64,000 nucleotides of DNA from Pagrus major (Eukaryota; Chordata; Actinopteri; Spariformes; Sparidae). Shown here piece after piece: positions 34,991 through 47,100 of this stretch. Every line of letters starts with the position of its first letter. Position 1 is the first letter of the stretch. Where the stretch lies: positions 28,788,710 through 28,852,709 of the forward strand of contig NC_133218.1 in the NCBI RefSeq assembly GCF_040436345.1, read 5' to 3'. The notes beneath the pieces were generated by a model that was given only the letters and a program-made list of their open reading frames with translations, was not told the DNA's origin and searched no databases. A program made the translations under genes and the position numbers.

Positions 34991-37900
34991 ATCGCATAGT
35001 TGAGAAATCTCACTTAAAACAGCTAGAAGAAAACTATGGGGATGAGAAATTGAAATCCATCCTCTGGGGATCATGAATGTTGGCACAACATTTTGTCCCA
35101 ATCCCATCACAAAGTTGTTATATGGTATATTTTTACTTTGGGTCTTGGTCAGCATTGCCACCTGACTTTCTGTCACCCGGGACTTTCTTAATGTCTGTTG
35201 CTTCATGGCTTGAACCCATTCTTGTTGAGTCATGCACATGCGAAGCCAGTGTGGAAATTGAGCTGCTGTTGCATCATAATAAAACTGTTTTCTGTAGCAG
35301 GAGGGCCCACTTCTTCTGAGTTCTGGTTTTTTGTTACATTTAGTGCGCAGATGGAGGTGTCCGTGTCTCCATGTGTCTTTTAGCAGCGTTGTCAGATGAC
35401 AGAGCCAGCTTGCTCGTCAGCTTGAGAACTTTGCTAATCTATTGCTTGTAATGGTTGGTTGGGAGAGTTTGTGGTAGGTCCAAGGTTAATCTACCGTCAT
35501 ATCACACATTGATTGGTGGACTACTGTTTTGAAGCTTTGGGTTGGCATCATCTTGCTACGTTTGCCTGAATTCCCTTCAACATATTTATAATTAGTTACT
35601 TCCCACCTCGGATCACCGAGTGTGGAGCTGGGGAGGACATCCTCATCGGATCTGAATGAAAACCCAAGGAAAAGCAGTGGTAGCAACTTGTCAATTACAA
35701 GGTAGCCATACCCTTTTCTGATCAGGAAAGCTGTGTCTGTATATTTTTACAGCATATGTACATCACAACATGGTAAATATACTAAACTGCGTGTCCACAT
35801 ATTAAATGTACCATAAGGAGTTTTTGTTGACAAAAGACCAGTAACCTGAATCATGCTGGGTTTGCCAGCATATTTATAGGTCTCGTCTGTGACTGCAGCA
35901 CTGTTCCACCTGAAGCACAGCCACCACAAAACTGCCTTGTTTAAATATAAAACAGTTTTTCACTGTGGGATGAATAGTGTGAACTTTTGCTTCAGCAGGT
36001 CATAGTCTAAGACAGATAAACATAAGGCCACATGAAGTATGAGGCATACATTTTAAGTATTTCATTTAGAAAAACCGATATGTATATATATGCAGCATCA
36101 AATAGTAAGCTGAATTTATTTGTATTCTCTTTCGCTCATCTTAGTTGGGGACACCGTGTGTCAGATCATCATGTTGGTTCTGTGGCGCTCACATTCACTT
36201 CATTTTTGGCGTGCTGAACACCTGCTTCCTCCATGATTATCTCTCCCCCATCAGCCAGTCAGACTCACATGATGTAGTTGGAGGAGGAAAAGGAGGAGAG
36301 AAATTCCAATCTTTCTGCTCAACACTTCCTGCCCGGTAACCCACAGCGACAAGCATTTCCCTGTCCAACGTCAGTTGACAGGAAGTGATCATGGATTTTG
36401 GCAGGGGGACAGCTTTGATGTCCCAGAACATATGAATCAAGAGTCAGAGCAGGAGTCGGAACGGGGGCAGGACGAGAATAACAGATTGACGAGTGATTTT
36501 TTAGGAACTAAATTACGGATCGCTGACTTGTCTGCTGATATGAGCTTTATGAAAGAGAAAGAGATAAAGAGGCCTGGTCAATGCTCTCACAAGGGCAGAG
36601 AACAGCGAGGGAGGGCTAATCTACTGGCTGCCATCTGTCGCTCTCCCAGACTCTCTCCTCAGTGTTTGCCTTATTCTCTTTCATTCTGCCCTCGTTCTTT
36701 ATGTGCTGTCTTTATCACATATTGGAGTGTGAGTGTGTGTACATGGAGACTTCTCCCATTAACAATCTATTCTGTGGGAAGTCATGTTTGCAGCAGTCCT
36801 CACATAAAACAAGATTGCAGTATTTGCAGTAGAAAAACAAAGGTTACCATTTAATTACACGGAATATTTAACTAATTAGAAATACCACAGTGATGATACA
36901 GTTTACATGCATTAACCACAATACCTGACCTGAATTAAGAGCCTGATAATTTTCTTATTTGTATGTATTACTGTACATAAGCACTTTCAGCAAGGATCCA
37001 TAACATTTGGTCATCAAAAAGTTGGAGCAAAATGATCCGACACATTTTTATACTTAAAGTGGAAACAAAATAGCATAAAGAACAAGGCTAATAGGGAATC
37101 AATCTAAATGCAGATGTGGTCATGTGTCCATAGCCATTAGTTCATGCAATCAACATTTACTTAATAATGACATGCTAAAGCAAAAATCTTGTATCGCCAG
37201 TTTAAATAATATACATGTTAATCCTAACAAATGCCTGCCAAGTCAGATATTGTATACTACAGAAGTATAAACAGTTTTCAACAAACTTCAGTGTGTGATG
37301 TTAATACTGTTTCAACTCAAGAACTTTGCTGTTTTTTTTTTAACAGTGGAGTTTGATAGACAAACCACTGTATCTAGTCATAATACTGTTTCGAGCACTT
37401 TTTTTGCATATTGCTCAACATACTTATTTGCCACTACAACATTTGAGCGACAATCACCCTGCTGCCGTCTTGCAAAAGATTTTGCTGGTGTTGTAAAATT
37501 ACTGATAAATTAAACTTTAACTTATAACCTGTTTTAACCTTTATCTGTCCACAGTATCAGCCATTCAGTTTTGGCTCCAGTCATGAGAGTGTGACCTCTG
37601 GTAATGTAACACTACAGGAATTATAATGAATAAATGAAAGACAGCACTGGATTACTAGTTGTAAGGTTTACGGTTTCCAGAGAGACAGAGGAGTCTGACT
37701 TTTCCTAACTGACTGGACGACTGTTGACCAACTGACCGACTGGTCAACTGACTTGGCAGGCACAAGAAACTAACTTCAGCGGTGGACTCGGCTTTGCAAA
37801 CCTCATGCAAATCCTTTCTGAAGGCTGCACCTACCCCTAAAGGCAAAACTACATTTTTAACTTCAGCTGTAATGCATAAGCACTAAAAAACGAGGTTGGA

Positions 37901-40900
37901 AAACGGACATAAGACTACAGGGAGGCCGCTGTGAGTAACACTGTTTTGAAAGTGTTTAAGTCCTTACCATTGAAAGGAGACATAATACAAACATTTACAG
38001 ACAAGGCAAAGGATTCTTTTTTTTACATACAGGTTTGCATGATTTTCAAATGGGCTGGGCAATTTTCATAACTTCAGAAAAACCTTTCAAAGCACACTGT
38101 ATAGTCTGGACACTAGATCCTTGTAATGAATGAATGAATGAATAAGAATGAATAGAGACTTGCAGCTGGAAGGCGTGTGTTCAAGCTTCTGTGAGAGCAA
38201 GAACTCAAGCAAGGCTTTGAGACTAAGATAGCTTTCCTGCTTTTCAAGCTTGCACTCAAGTTACAGTGATATACCATTTTCAAGGTATACCGTAGAATGA
38301 AAACTGAAGATTATCACACTGTGTACATTTGCTTATCTTCAATAATGAATTCTACTGTGAGCCTCGTATTACATTTTTTTCAAGTTATATTAAGTTTCAT
38401 GTCTGTCAGGACATATTTTGAGAAATTATGATGGTAAGTGTTCGTTCAACCTATTTCACTCTATTTAACATCATTGTAAGTGATATTGTGTAAAACCATA
38501 TTCCATGATAAATGTTTTCAGATGGTTATTTCATTGTGAAAATGTCATACAGTTGCAATCCTAGGTTGCATCAATGCTGAGAACTGTGTTAGCCCATCCT
38601 GGTGCCCACACATGTCCAGTAATCCCATTATTGTTGTCATGGACGAATACATAAATAGACATATGACCCACGTTAGGTCCCAACCTGTAGTTTATGAAAC
38701 AGCTTGTCCACAGTCATGCAGGTGGTGGAACACTGTGTAACCACACAGTGCATTTACTCACTGACAGCTGTCAGCAGTTTAACAGACGGTAACAATGATG
38801 TCTACCACACTGGATCGTAACACAGCACTGAAGAAATATATTTACATATATCACAACTATAATGACCCCTTGACATTTTGGTATTTCTCTTCACCCACAC
38901 AAGTCTGGTTGGTTCAGTCTGGGAGAACATTGATTTCTAATGATCAAGATCAACTGACTAATGATGAGTGTGTTTGTGTCTGTATATATTACCTGTTTGT
39001 TCTGTGGTGTTTACTCAACCATACCTCACAAAAATCTCATTGTTGTATAAAATGAATTTCATTGGTCGCCATTTGGAACCGGTGTGCTTTTGCCTGACTT
39101 CCTCACTTGCCTAGTTAGAAAATGTTATATCAAGTAAAGTACATGTAAAGAGGCCATGCAAACAACATTACCTTAGATGAATACCCCATTCACAACCTGC
39201 CATTAACATGCAAACTGTATCTGCACATCCTATCTGAACAAGGAAAAAACAAGTAACCGCACTGTGTAAATACGTACATAACACATTGTGATCTGATCTC
39301 AGCACAGTGTGTGTGCAATCTGTACAGCGTGATCACATTCTTAAGGAAAAAGGTCCACCCAGCAAGTTTCAAAATGTCACCAACCTCGGCTCTTTCTGCA
39401 AGCTTCAGCAAGCCCAGAGAAAAGCTACAAGCAGCAGCAGCAAGCAAGTCTTCCCTCGCAAAATATTTTATACTAAATAAAATAAATGATTTAATCGTGC
39501 ATGATTACTGTCCATGGCATTGCCTTCTTGACCTGGGATGCCAGATCCGACTAACTAATTTACATATTTAGAATCCCATCATAATACAGGTGAATTTCGA
39601 TAATGAGGATGCTTATTAATACCACAAGTAAATGACAAAAGGTTGTGGATTGGATGACATTATGCAGATAATGTATCCAGGCACAGATTTTTAATAACAG
39701 GTGTAAACTGTCAAGGTGCATAGAGCAGGCAAAAGACTGTCAGGAGATAAAGTAAAGAGGAATCACAGACAGATAACCGAAAAGTCTACTATTAACAAAA
39801 ATAAGGCTTCTCTTAGGGTTGTTGTGTTCAGTTTGTGTGTACAGATAACAGCCTGTATGAACCTGTTCTCCAAATTACCATGTTTTCGTCCTGTTCTCTT
39901 TATCACTACGTCGTCAAGAGAATTGAGTCACTGCAATTCCCAGCTGTATAATTCAACTGTGGACACTATGGAGGCTTCCCTGACAGGAATTGTCACAGCT
40001 AGCAACATCAAGGCCGACAAATATCAACCTACCTTGGCCATTAGAGTAATTAATACTAATAACAATGACTCAGTAAGCCTCATCAGTGATCCAGCATACA
40101 CAGTAGCTTGAGTTCAGCTCTGAATGCATCATAACATTGACACTTCGTTTAAAAACAATGTAAATGTGCATTCTTCTTTAGGTTTGCACATTTTCTTTGA
40201 ACTAAAAAATGATTGCATTGAACAGATTTTCAAGGTTAACATGAAACATGACTGCAAAATCAATGCCTGCCTGAAGCATGGTGGTAACAGACACACCATA
40301 CTTCCTCAGAGTGTGGTTTTGTCTTTTCATCTATGGCTTGGCTATATCTGTCAGACCTCACCTGCTTCAGTTCTGCTTTGGTCCCTGCTCAGAGACTGGG
40401 ACATCTCTGTCTCTGCTTTAGTATATATACAACACAGAAAACTGTTGGATAAATAGCCTGGCTGTCGCTGACCGTAGAGTCCATATGTCTGTGTCTGTGT
40501 CCCTCCTGCTCTGTTTAGTGTGCACTTTTAATACTGCACCTTGCTGCCATGTGGACTCTTTTCATTTCTGAAGGAAATAAACACAATGAAGAACCAGACG
40601 GATGGATGAGACTGAGGGAAGGAGTCACTGATGTTTTTGATGAAGCTTTCCTCCACTCTTTATCCCCCCACTTCCTCATTCCCTTACTGTATCTATTACA
40701 GTCCTTTTTTTCCTCTCTCTATCTTTCTGTCTCTCCATGTGCCATCTATGTACAGTAAATCTAGCTACCCTACCAGTTGTGTGACCCTGACCTGTCCTCA
40801 ACACTACTCTGTTCTGAAACAACCACTGCCTGTTGTTCTGAGAAATGATTGATTTTCAGCCGCCTCGCTCGCTGACCTCACACCAATGACATCAACTCCA

Positions 40901-42146
40901 TCCACGACTCTCTATCTCCCCGATGACCCTCTCTGACTCCATCTGTCTGTGTTTGTTTCTGTATATAATAATCTGTCACATTTATCACTTATTCTTCACT
41001 CTACTGTTATTACTTTATTCCAACTGTTATGACCATAGAGCTAACTCTTTAGTTAGCCTTGTTAAAGTGGTATTTCAGCACAACCCATCCACCCACTCTG
41101 CCACAAACACCACCCCATCCACCAGTGGTGTTCACACATTCAGAAAGTGCTGCAAAGGCCTTTTGGAGCGTTTCACATTGGGTTTGATTAACACTGGTTA
41201 CAGTGCTGGGTTTTGTTTTCTTAGGAGGCAAGGCATGCCTCTCCCTCCTTTAGTCTGCTTCGACCCGCCCTGATTTGTCCATACATCAAAATGATATGAC
41301 AGGACTGAATAAAGTACTGTGATAAACTGCTATTGTATAGTAAAACAAGATATTTGTAGTACTGCGTGTATATGTGCATGTGATTCCTCTATCATTTTCA
41401 CTGTGGTTTTAATGAAAATATTCAGGAGGAGGAGCTCCTCGAACATCTGCTTAATAAATTCTCTACCAACGCAGTAGTGGGTCTATCCAGAGGCTGATGT
41501 AATATTGTAAACGCTGCTCAAAGTCACATGGCTGCACTTACAGTAGTGATGATCACAAGTAGCACGACAGCGAAGAAGAAAATTGGCAACTCCAGCCAAC
41601 TGTAATAATCATAATGTAAACAGCAACCATGACCTTTCATTCTACTGAAAGGTCTGAGGTGAGGCTCAGCACGGCTGGCACTGGCAGCCATTAATTGTTT
41701 TGCCTCGAGGATGCCTCAGCCTGGCGGAAGTTTGTGAACATGGAGGTCAAAGCCCCATTGATCAGCTGAAGGGCAACCTTCATGCTCAGGTTCAGCATTA
41801 ACATTATGAAGAGGTAAAGACAGCTGGCAAGACCAAAGGGTCTTTTACCTTACCTGCAGTGACAGAGAACCTTCAATCTCTGTACTACGCTGTGTGCCCC
41901 ATTGTGAATGTGTGCGTCAGAGCCCTGATACACAACCACACCTCTTTAACAACCAACCAAACCCAAACACTCTAATATGATTGCCTGGCTGTCACAAAAA
42001 TATTGAAGAGGCTTTATGGACTGTGTGATCAGTGTCAGGCAATGGCCACTTAACCATAAAATCTGCATAGGAATGGACATTAAGAATAAGCCTAATAATG
42101 TTGATAATGCATTGTTTGCTCTGTGTTCTGAATATTTAAAATAGGG

Positions 42147-42345
42147 AGCGACCGATTTTTTTTTTTCAGGGGCCGATACGATACACATTATTAGTAATCA
42201 AGGAGACAGCTAACCAGTTACCAGTGGTGGAATGTAATTAAGTACAATTTGCTCAAGTACTGTACTAAAGTGCCATTTTGACATCCTTTACTTGAGTATT
42301 TACATTTTCTGCAACTTTATACTTCCACTCTTCTTGTGACTTAGT
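42147..42345. repeat. Two adjacent fragments of fish interspersed repeats
   Basis: The part 42,147-42,210 (GGGAGCGACCGATTTTTT, GGGGCCGATACGATAC) and the part 42,220-42,345 (AGTGGTGGAATGTAATTAAG, TTGCTCAAGTACTGTACT, TTTACTTGAGTATTTACATT) match two repeat types that I know to be common in fish genomes. They look like one insertion next to or inside another. Names not assigned. Confidence 0.5.
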
Positions 42346-43194
42346 GTCGTGGTTGGGACATTGGAGGAAACCACAGAGTGGTGACTACACATAGCGAGAG
42401 GATGCTGCATCAAAGCCTTAGTAGCACAAAATGTATTTTATCAGCAATCAGACACAAAAAAACACTCATGGAGAGCAAACTCCACTGGTGGTATTGCAAC
42501 ATAATGAAAATTGAAATTAGCCTGTAGATCATTAGCTATCAAAAAGTGGCAAAAACATGATATTGTGGATGCCAACTCTAACATTTCCTGGGTTACTTTC
42601 TCTCAATGATGTGAGAAGTGGTGCTTATTTATTGTTGGCTCTGCTTATTTCACTATTATTGATAGCAGATTATGTTAGTCCATAATCTCAAACTAACATG
42701 GACGTCCCTCTGTGTGTATGTTAGATATACTGATAGAGTAACATTCCCTGATCACTTGTCACCAGCATGCCTGCAACCTGCATAACTCGTTTGAACCCAG
42801 AGGAATTTAGGAGACTTTCCTGCAAATCAGCTTTTACAGCTTACTTTCCACATATACAATTATCAATTTATGTATCAATAAATACCCCGTGTCCAATTAT
42901 TGATTATAACAAACGTCTAATGAAGTCATGATTTAGCTAGCTAACCCCAACTCCCATCCCAGTGCCAGGTTGTGTTGATGAGGCTCAGCAGAGAAGCATC
43001 ACCGCCCTTCAAAGACACTTTTCTCTTACATTTCTGAATCAAATATCCAAAGAAACATTAACTGGCGAGATTATACGCAGTCGTAAAGCTTAGGTGAGCC
43101 CTAAAAGCCATTTTTAGAAACACTACCATGACAATATCAAACTTAACTTGCACTCATGCTTAGATAAGCAGTTTCGCTTGCCTACCTCTCTCAC

Positions 43195-43560
43195 CACGAC
43201 CCAAAAACAAAAAAAACACCCAACTTCCGAGCTTCTGAGCGGCCCGGAGTTATCATCCACCGCCTCTGGACGCTTTCCCAGACACACCGCGGAGGGTTTA
43301 TAATCCCAAAGAAAGCGGCGTTGGTTTGAGAAATGTGGAAGTTTAGCGGCGTTGTTGCTCAGAGGACCTGTTGCTGACAGCTCGGTGTGTGTCGCAACAA
43401 CAACATGGCTGACGACGAGTGAGCGGTGGCTGCGAGGCTCGGCTGCGGGGCGCTGTTAACGTCTGACCGTCCGCCGAGTGGGAGGAGAGGGGAGGAGAGG
43501 AGAGGGGAGGAGAGGAGAGGGGAGGAGAGGAGAGGGGAGGAGAGGCAGGGAGGCATTACA
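43195..43560 (-). promoter_or_regulatory. itsn2: Probable itsn2 first exon and promoter, GC-rich, with a purine minisatellite
   Basis: GC-rich DNA with several CpGs on the far side of intron 1. The minus strand offers a donor (GTCGTG then GTGAGA, last exon base about 43,195) that could end a non-coding first exon. At 43,480-43,545 a G-rich purine tract of about four 15-bp units (GGAGGAGAGG/AGAGGGGAGG types) may form part of the promoter. No TATA box was identified. Transcription start data would be needed; the assignment rests on position and composition. Confidence 0.5.
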
Positions 43561-44137
43561 AGTTGAACAGATGGAGAAGGAGAACAATTGATGGGAGAGC
43601 TGATGGGGAAAAGATAAGGAAGAAGGCAGCACAAGAACTACATAAACTACAGTCATTTATTTCTCGTTTGAAGCTCTGCCCCTGACCGCCGAGAGTGCTT
43701 TGACGTTGTCACATGTCATTTGAGAACAGATATTCCTCGACTCAGCTAATTCTGGCTGACATTTTACCTCATATATCGTCCGAGTCAACAGTCATACATT
43801 ATTAATTTCTCCTGAATATTATGCCTACTTGGTAGAACAGGTGGTCATAATAAGGGTGGCCTGGTAAACTGATAAATTGAAGTTTTTTTCATTATAGTTT
43901 TCTATCGTTTTGTGAAACTTTACATTGATAATAGCGTTTAATAATCTACAGAATATAAAATTGAAAGTTGCTAAGCTGATTTGACTTTTTTTTGGGCTGT
44001 TCACTACACAGCCCATAGTGCATTGCGGCTGATTTACGTTACATTTTTGCGCCTTTGTCAAACGATTTCCGGCAGAACGTACAACGCTTTACTGCTAGTT
44101 TACAGCCCACTTGCTATCTCCATGCAAGTCGGGCAAA
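43561..44137 (+). promoter_or_regulatory. Shared 5' region between itsn2 and gcfc2 (likely bidirectional promoter)
   Basis: The two genes point away from each other. The gcfc2 start codon is at 44,138 and the putative itsn2 first exon ends in the region up to about 43.56 kb. The spacer contains no open frame of note. Head-to-head genes this close usually share one promoter, but no transcription start is visible in the sequence itself. Confidence 0.45.
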
Positions 44138-47100
44138 ATGTTCAATAAAAAGCCCCGGAGGAACTTTCGACAGAGAAAACAGAACTCCAGTGACGAAGAG
44201 GACGAGCAGAAGAACAAAGAAGATGGAGAGGAAAATGAGAAAGCTCCAGCCGTGGTGAATAAGCCGTCCAACCTGACCCAGAGCCGCGGCATCTCCTGCA
44301 GCTCCAAGCGGGAAGCGACGCCTCCCAAGGCGGACAGCAGTGACGGAGAAGACGGTGAGCCGTTGGGAGTGACAGAAGAAATAGAAGAGAGGAAGAAAGA
44401 CAAAGATGGGATTAAGAAGAAAACAAACACCGTCCTCAGTTTCACCGACGACAAAGAAGGTAATTAAGTATATATATGGCGCTGTGAAGTCAATATTTTT
44501 AAAGATGGACCAGTTTACTTAACGTTGCTCAGCGACAGTTGGTGACAAACCTTAAATAAGCGTAAGAGTAAATGGAAATATGAAATAAAACTCTCAAAAT
44601 AAATGATATAGATACATCTTACAGGATATTTTCATTAAAATTGTAACAATTTTGCGTTTGTACACACGTATAACTGGATGAAGTGTAAATTGCCCAGCAC
44701 CAAAAGTCCTAGTTTCTTTTTCCAAAATTAATTTCAGGTTTGTCAGGCATTATGCACCACTAAAGTACACAATAAGCATAGAAAAGTTAGTTTATGATGT
44801 GCTCCCATGGGCCATATTCCTACATAAAGTTATGTTTACCACCAATCAGCAGACACAGAAAACCTGTGGCTGTTATGGAGAATTGTAGGTGACCGGGAAG
44901 ACTGCACAGAAGGTTTTAGTTGGGCTGAGGGTTAAATTTTTGCTCATGGATCTGTGATTTTCTTTTCACTGTTAGCTGACGGACCAACATTTAAACTGAA
45001 GAAGTCCTCTGATAAGGCTGTGCTGTTCCAAATTAGAAAGAAGGCGTCGTCACCTGCCAAGACCAGCCAAAGGACGGGTAGGTACCAAACTGGTTCATAT
45101 TGGAAACACCCTTGAGCCAGACACTAGCAGGGCATTATGATAGATGTCGCATTGCAAACACAAATCTTCTTGTATTGTATCAAGTTTTGCAGAATTGTCG
45201 TATCACGATGCTGTCATTAACGTGGCAACGTATCTGATAATATTGCATTGTGAGTTAATGCCTTACTCACTGAAGTAATGCTCAAGATTTTTATCTTATT
45301 TCAGTAATTATATCGATGATTAGTTGATCATGTTTTCCAATGTCGTCATACTTGATCATTTTTGGTATTAGAATCTCTTCCTCTTCTCTCTCCCAGCGCC
45401 GGCGGGTGAAGGTGTCCGACCATCTGTTCCTCACAGGCAAGATTATGACTGTCAGGCTTCACCACGTGGTCTACACCATAGTGATGATGACAATGGTGAC
45501 TCCGACGACGATGATGATGATGAGGATGAGGATGAGGATGAGGATAATGGGGATGACAGTGATGACAGTGATGAAGGTGGTGTCAGGTCTCCCTCAGTCA
45601 GCTCAGTAGCCTCAGACTCCAGCCGCTCAGCTACTAATCCAAGTATGTGTTTTTGTGGGTGTATGCTGTATGTGTGTGTCAGAAAGTGTCAGTGTTGTTT
45701 TAAATCCGTAGATGGTTGTTGGTGTGTGCATGCTAAAGATTTTAGAGAATAGACACGATCAATATTCAATATGGAGGCTACAGCTACATAGTACTTGTGT
45801 ATACCTGTATTTATGTGTCTGTCAACTTGTCTTTACAGTACTTATCCCTAATGCTAAAGCGATCGAGGCAGCCAGGAGGAAGCGTCAAGCTGCTCGAACC
45901 CAGAAAGAGTTCATTCCCATGGGTAGAGATGGCCATAGCTCCGCTGGTAGCACTCCGGATCACTACAGCAGGGAGGATGACGAAGACAGAGTGGATGATG
46001 ATGATGATGAGCCAGATGATCATGAGAGAAGAATCGAGTTCGCCCCTCGATTAAAGAGCATTAGGGAGAGGATAGCCGAGAAACTTGGTATGAGAGCATG
46101 GGAAAAAGGGGTGGTTGAGTGGAGAGGTTGTGCACCGAATTGTGGGAATGTGAGGTATACTAGTTTGTATGTTTGTGTGTAATCTTCTAGGGAGTGATGG
46201 CAGTCTCTCAGGGACTGACGGAGAAGAGCAGGAACTTTGGGAGGAGACACAAATTGTGAAGGGAGTCAGGAGACGTCCAGGAGAACAGGTAGGAAGAGAT
46301 TCAGGCAGCCATCTTACTCTTTTTTCCCCATATTGATCTCTTGACCTTTAAGTGTAAAACTAGCCACTTTCGAATGGCAGAGTAGTCTTATCTGAAGACT
46401 TAAGCCCTCCCCTCTGTACTGCAGCTTTGACATCCTTTATTTTTCTTCTTCTCAGAGCCCATCTGGCAGTGAATCCAGCAGCTACAGCTACAGCAGCAGT
46501 AACAGCAGGCGTAGACAAAAGAAGAGATCAGCAGGGGTCAGAATCCCAAAGACTCTTCCTCCCATCAGTGTCTCAATGGTCAAAAAGAGGATCACTGGAA
46601 AGTACGTTTCTTCTAGCGTTATTTGTCTTAATGTCACACCACAAGTAGTACATGTGTTGTAATCAAACACATTTAACACCTGTGTACTCCTCACTTCACA
46701 TCTCTTTTGATTTTTTTTTCTCTCTAGACTAGACTCCCTGAAGGAGGTGCACAGAGCACGGCAAGCAGAGCTGAGGAGGATGGAGGGAGATGTTGAGAGC
46801 GCTAAAACCTCCGCGGAGACTCTGGAGGAAAGTGCCCCAGAGAGCCAGCTGAAGTTTTACAGAGCCATGACCCTTTATGTCCACAACCTGGTGGAGTGTC
46901 TACGGGAGAAGGTCAGAAATTAATCATCATTATAACAGAAACCTTAATTGTACCGTTCCAAGATGATGACAGTTTAATCTCTAATGAACACTCTCGGGTT
47001 GCGTTTTAGTTTTTAGAGCTGGTTGGCAGGTTTCATGGTTTGGCAGTCAAGTATGATGGAACAGTTTTCTAATAATTTTTTACTGATTTGATCATGTTAT

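Larger units (their letters stand above)
34168..43194 (-). other. itsn2: itsn2 first intron (about 9 kb), no gene seen
   Basis: This lies between the exon carrying the start codon (acceptor CAG at 34,168-34,170) and the probable non-coding first exon. It contains a GA-rich microsatellite (34,258-34,296), a fish interspersed repeat (34,760-34,990), fragments of two more (42,147-42,345) and many short unrelated open frames. A 480-bp open frame at 36,375-36,854 has no usable start or known similarity. Confidence 0.55.

Noticed and set aside
36375-36854. 480-bp open frame on the plus strand within itsn2 intron 1
   Set aside because: No ATG at its start, no known similarity, no good splice context; probably chance.
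39716-40111. 131-codon open frame on the plus strand in itsn2 intron 1
   Set aside because: No recognisable domain, weak start context and no supporting gene structure.
43405-43422. Short ATG frame reading Met-Ala-Asp-Asp-Glu-stop on the plus strand
   Set aside because: Five codons only, in the opposite orientation to the likely itsn2 first exon; probably chance.
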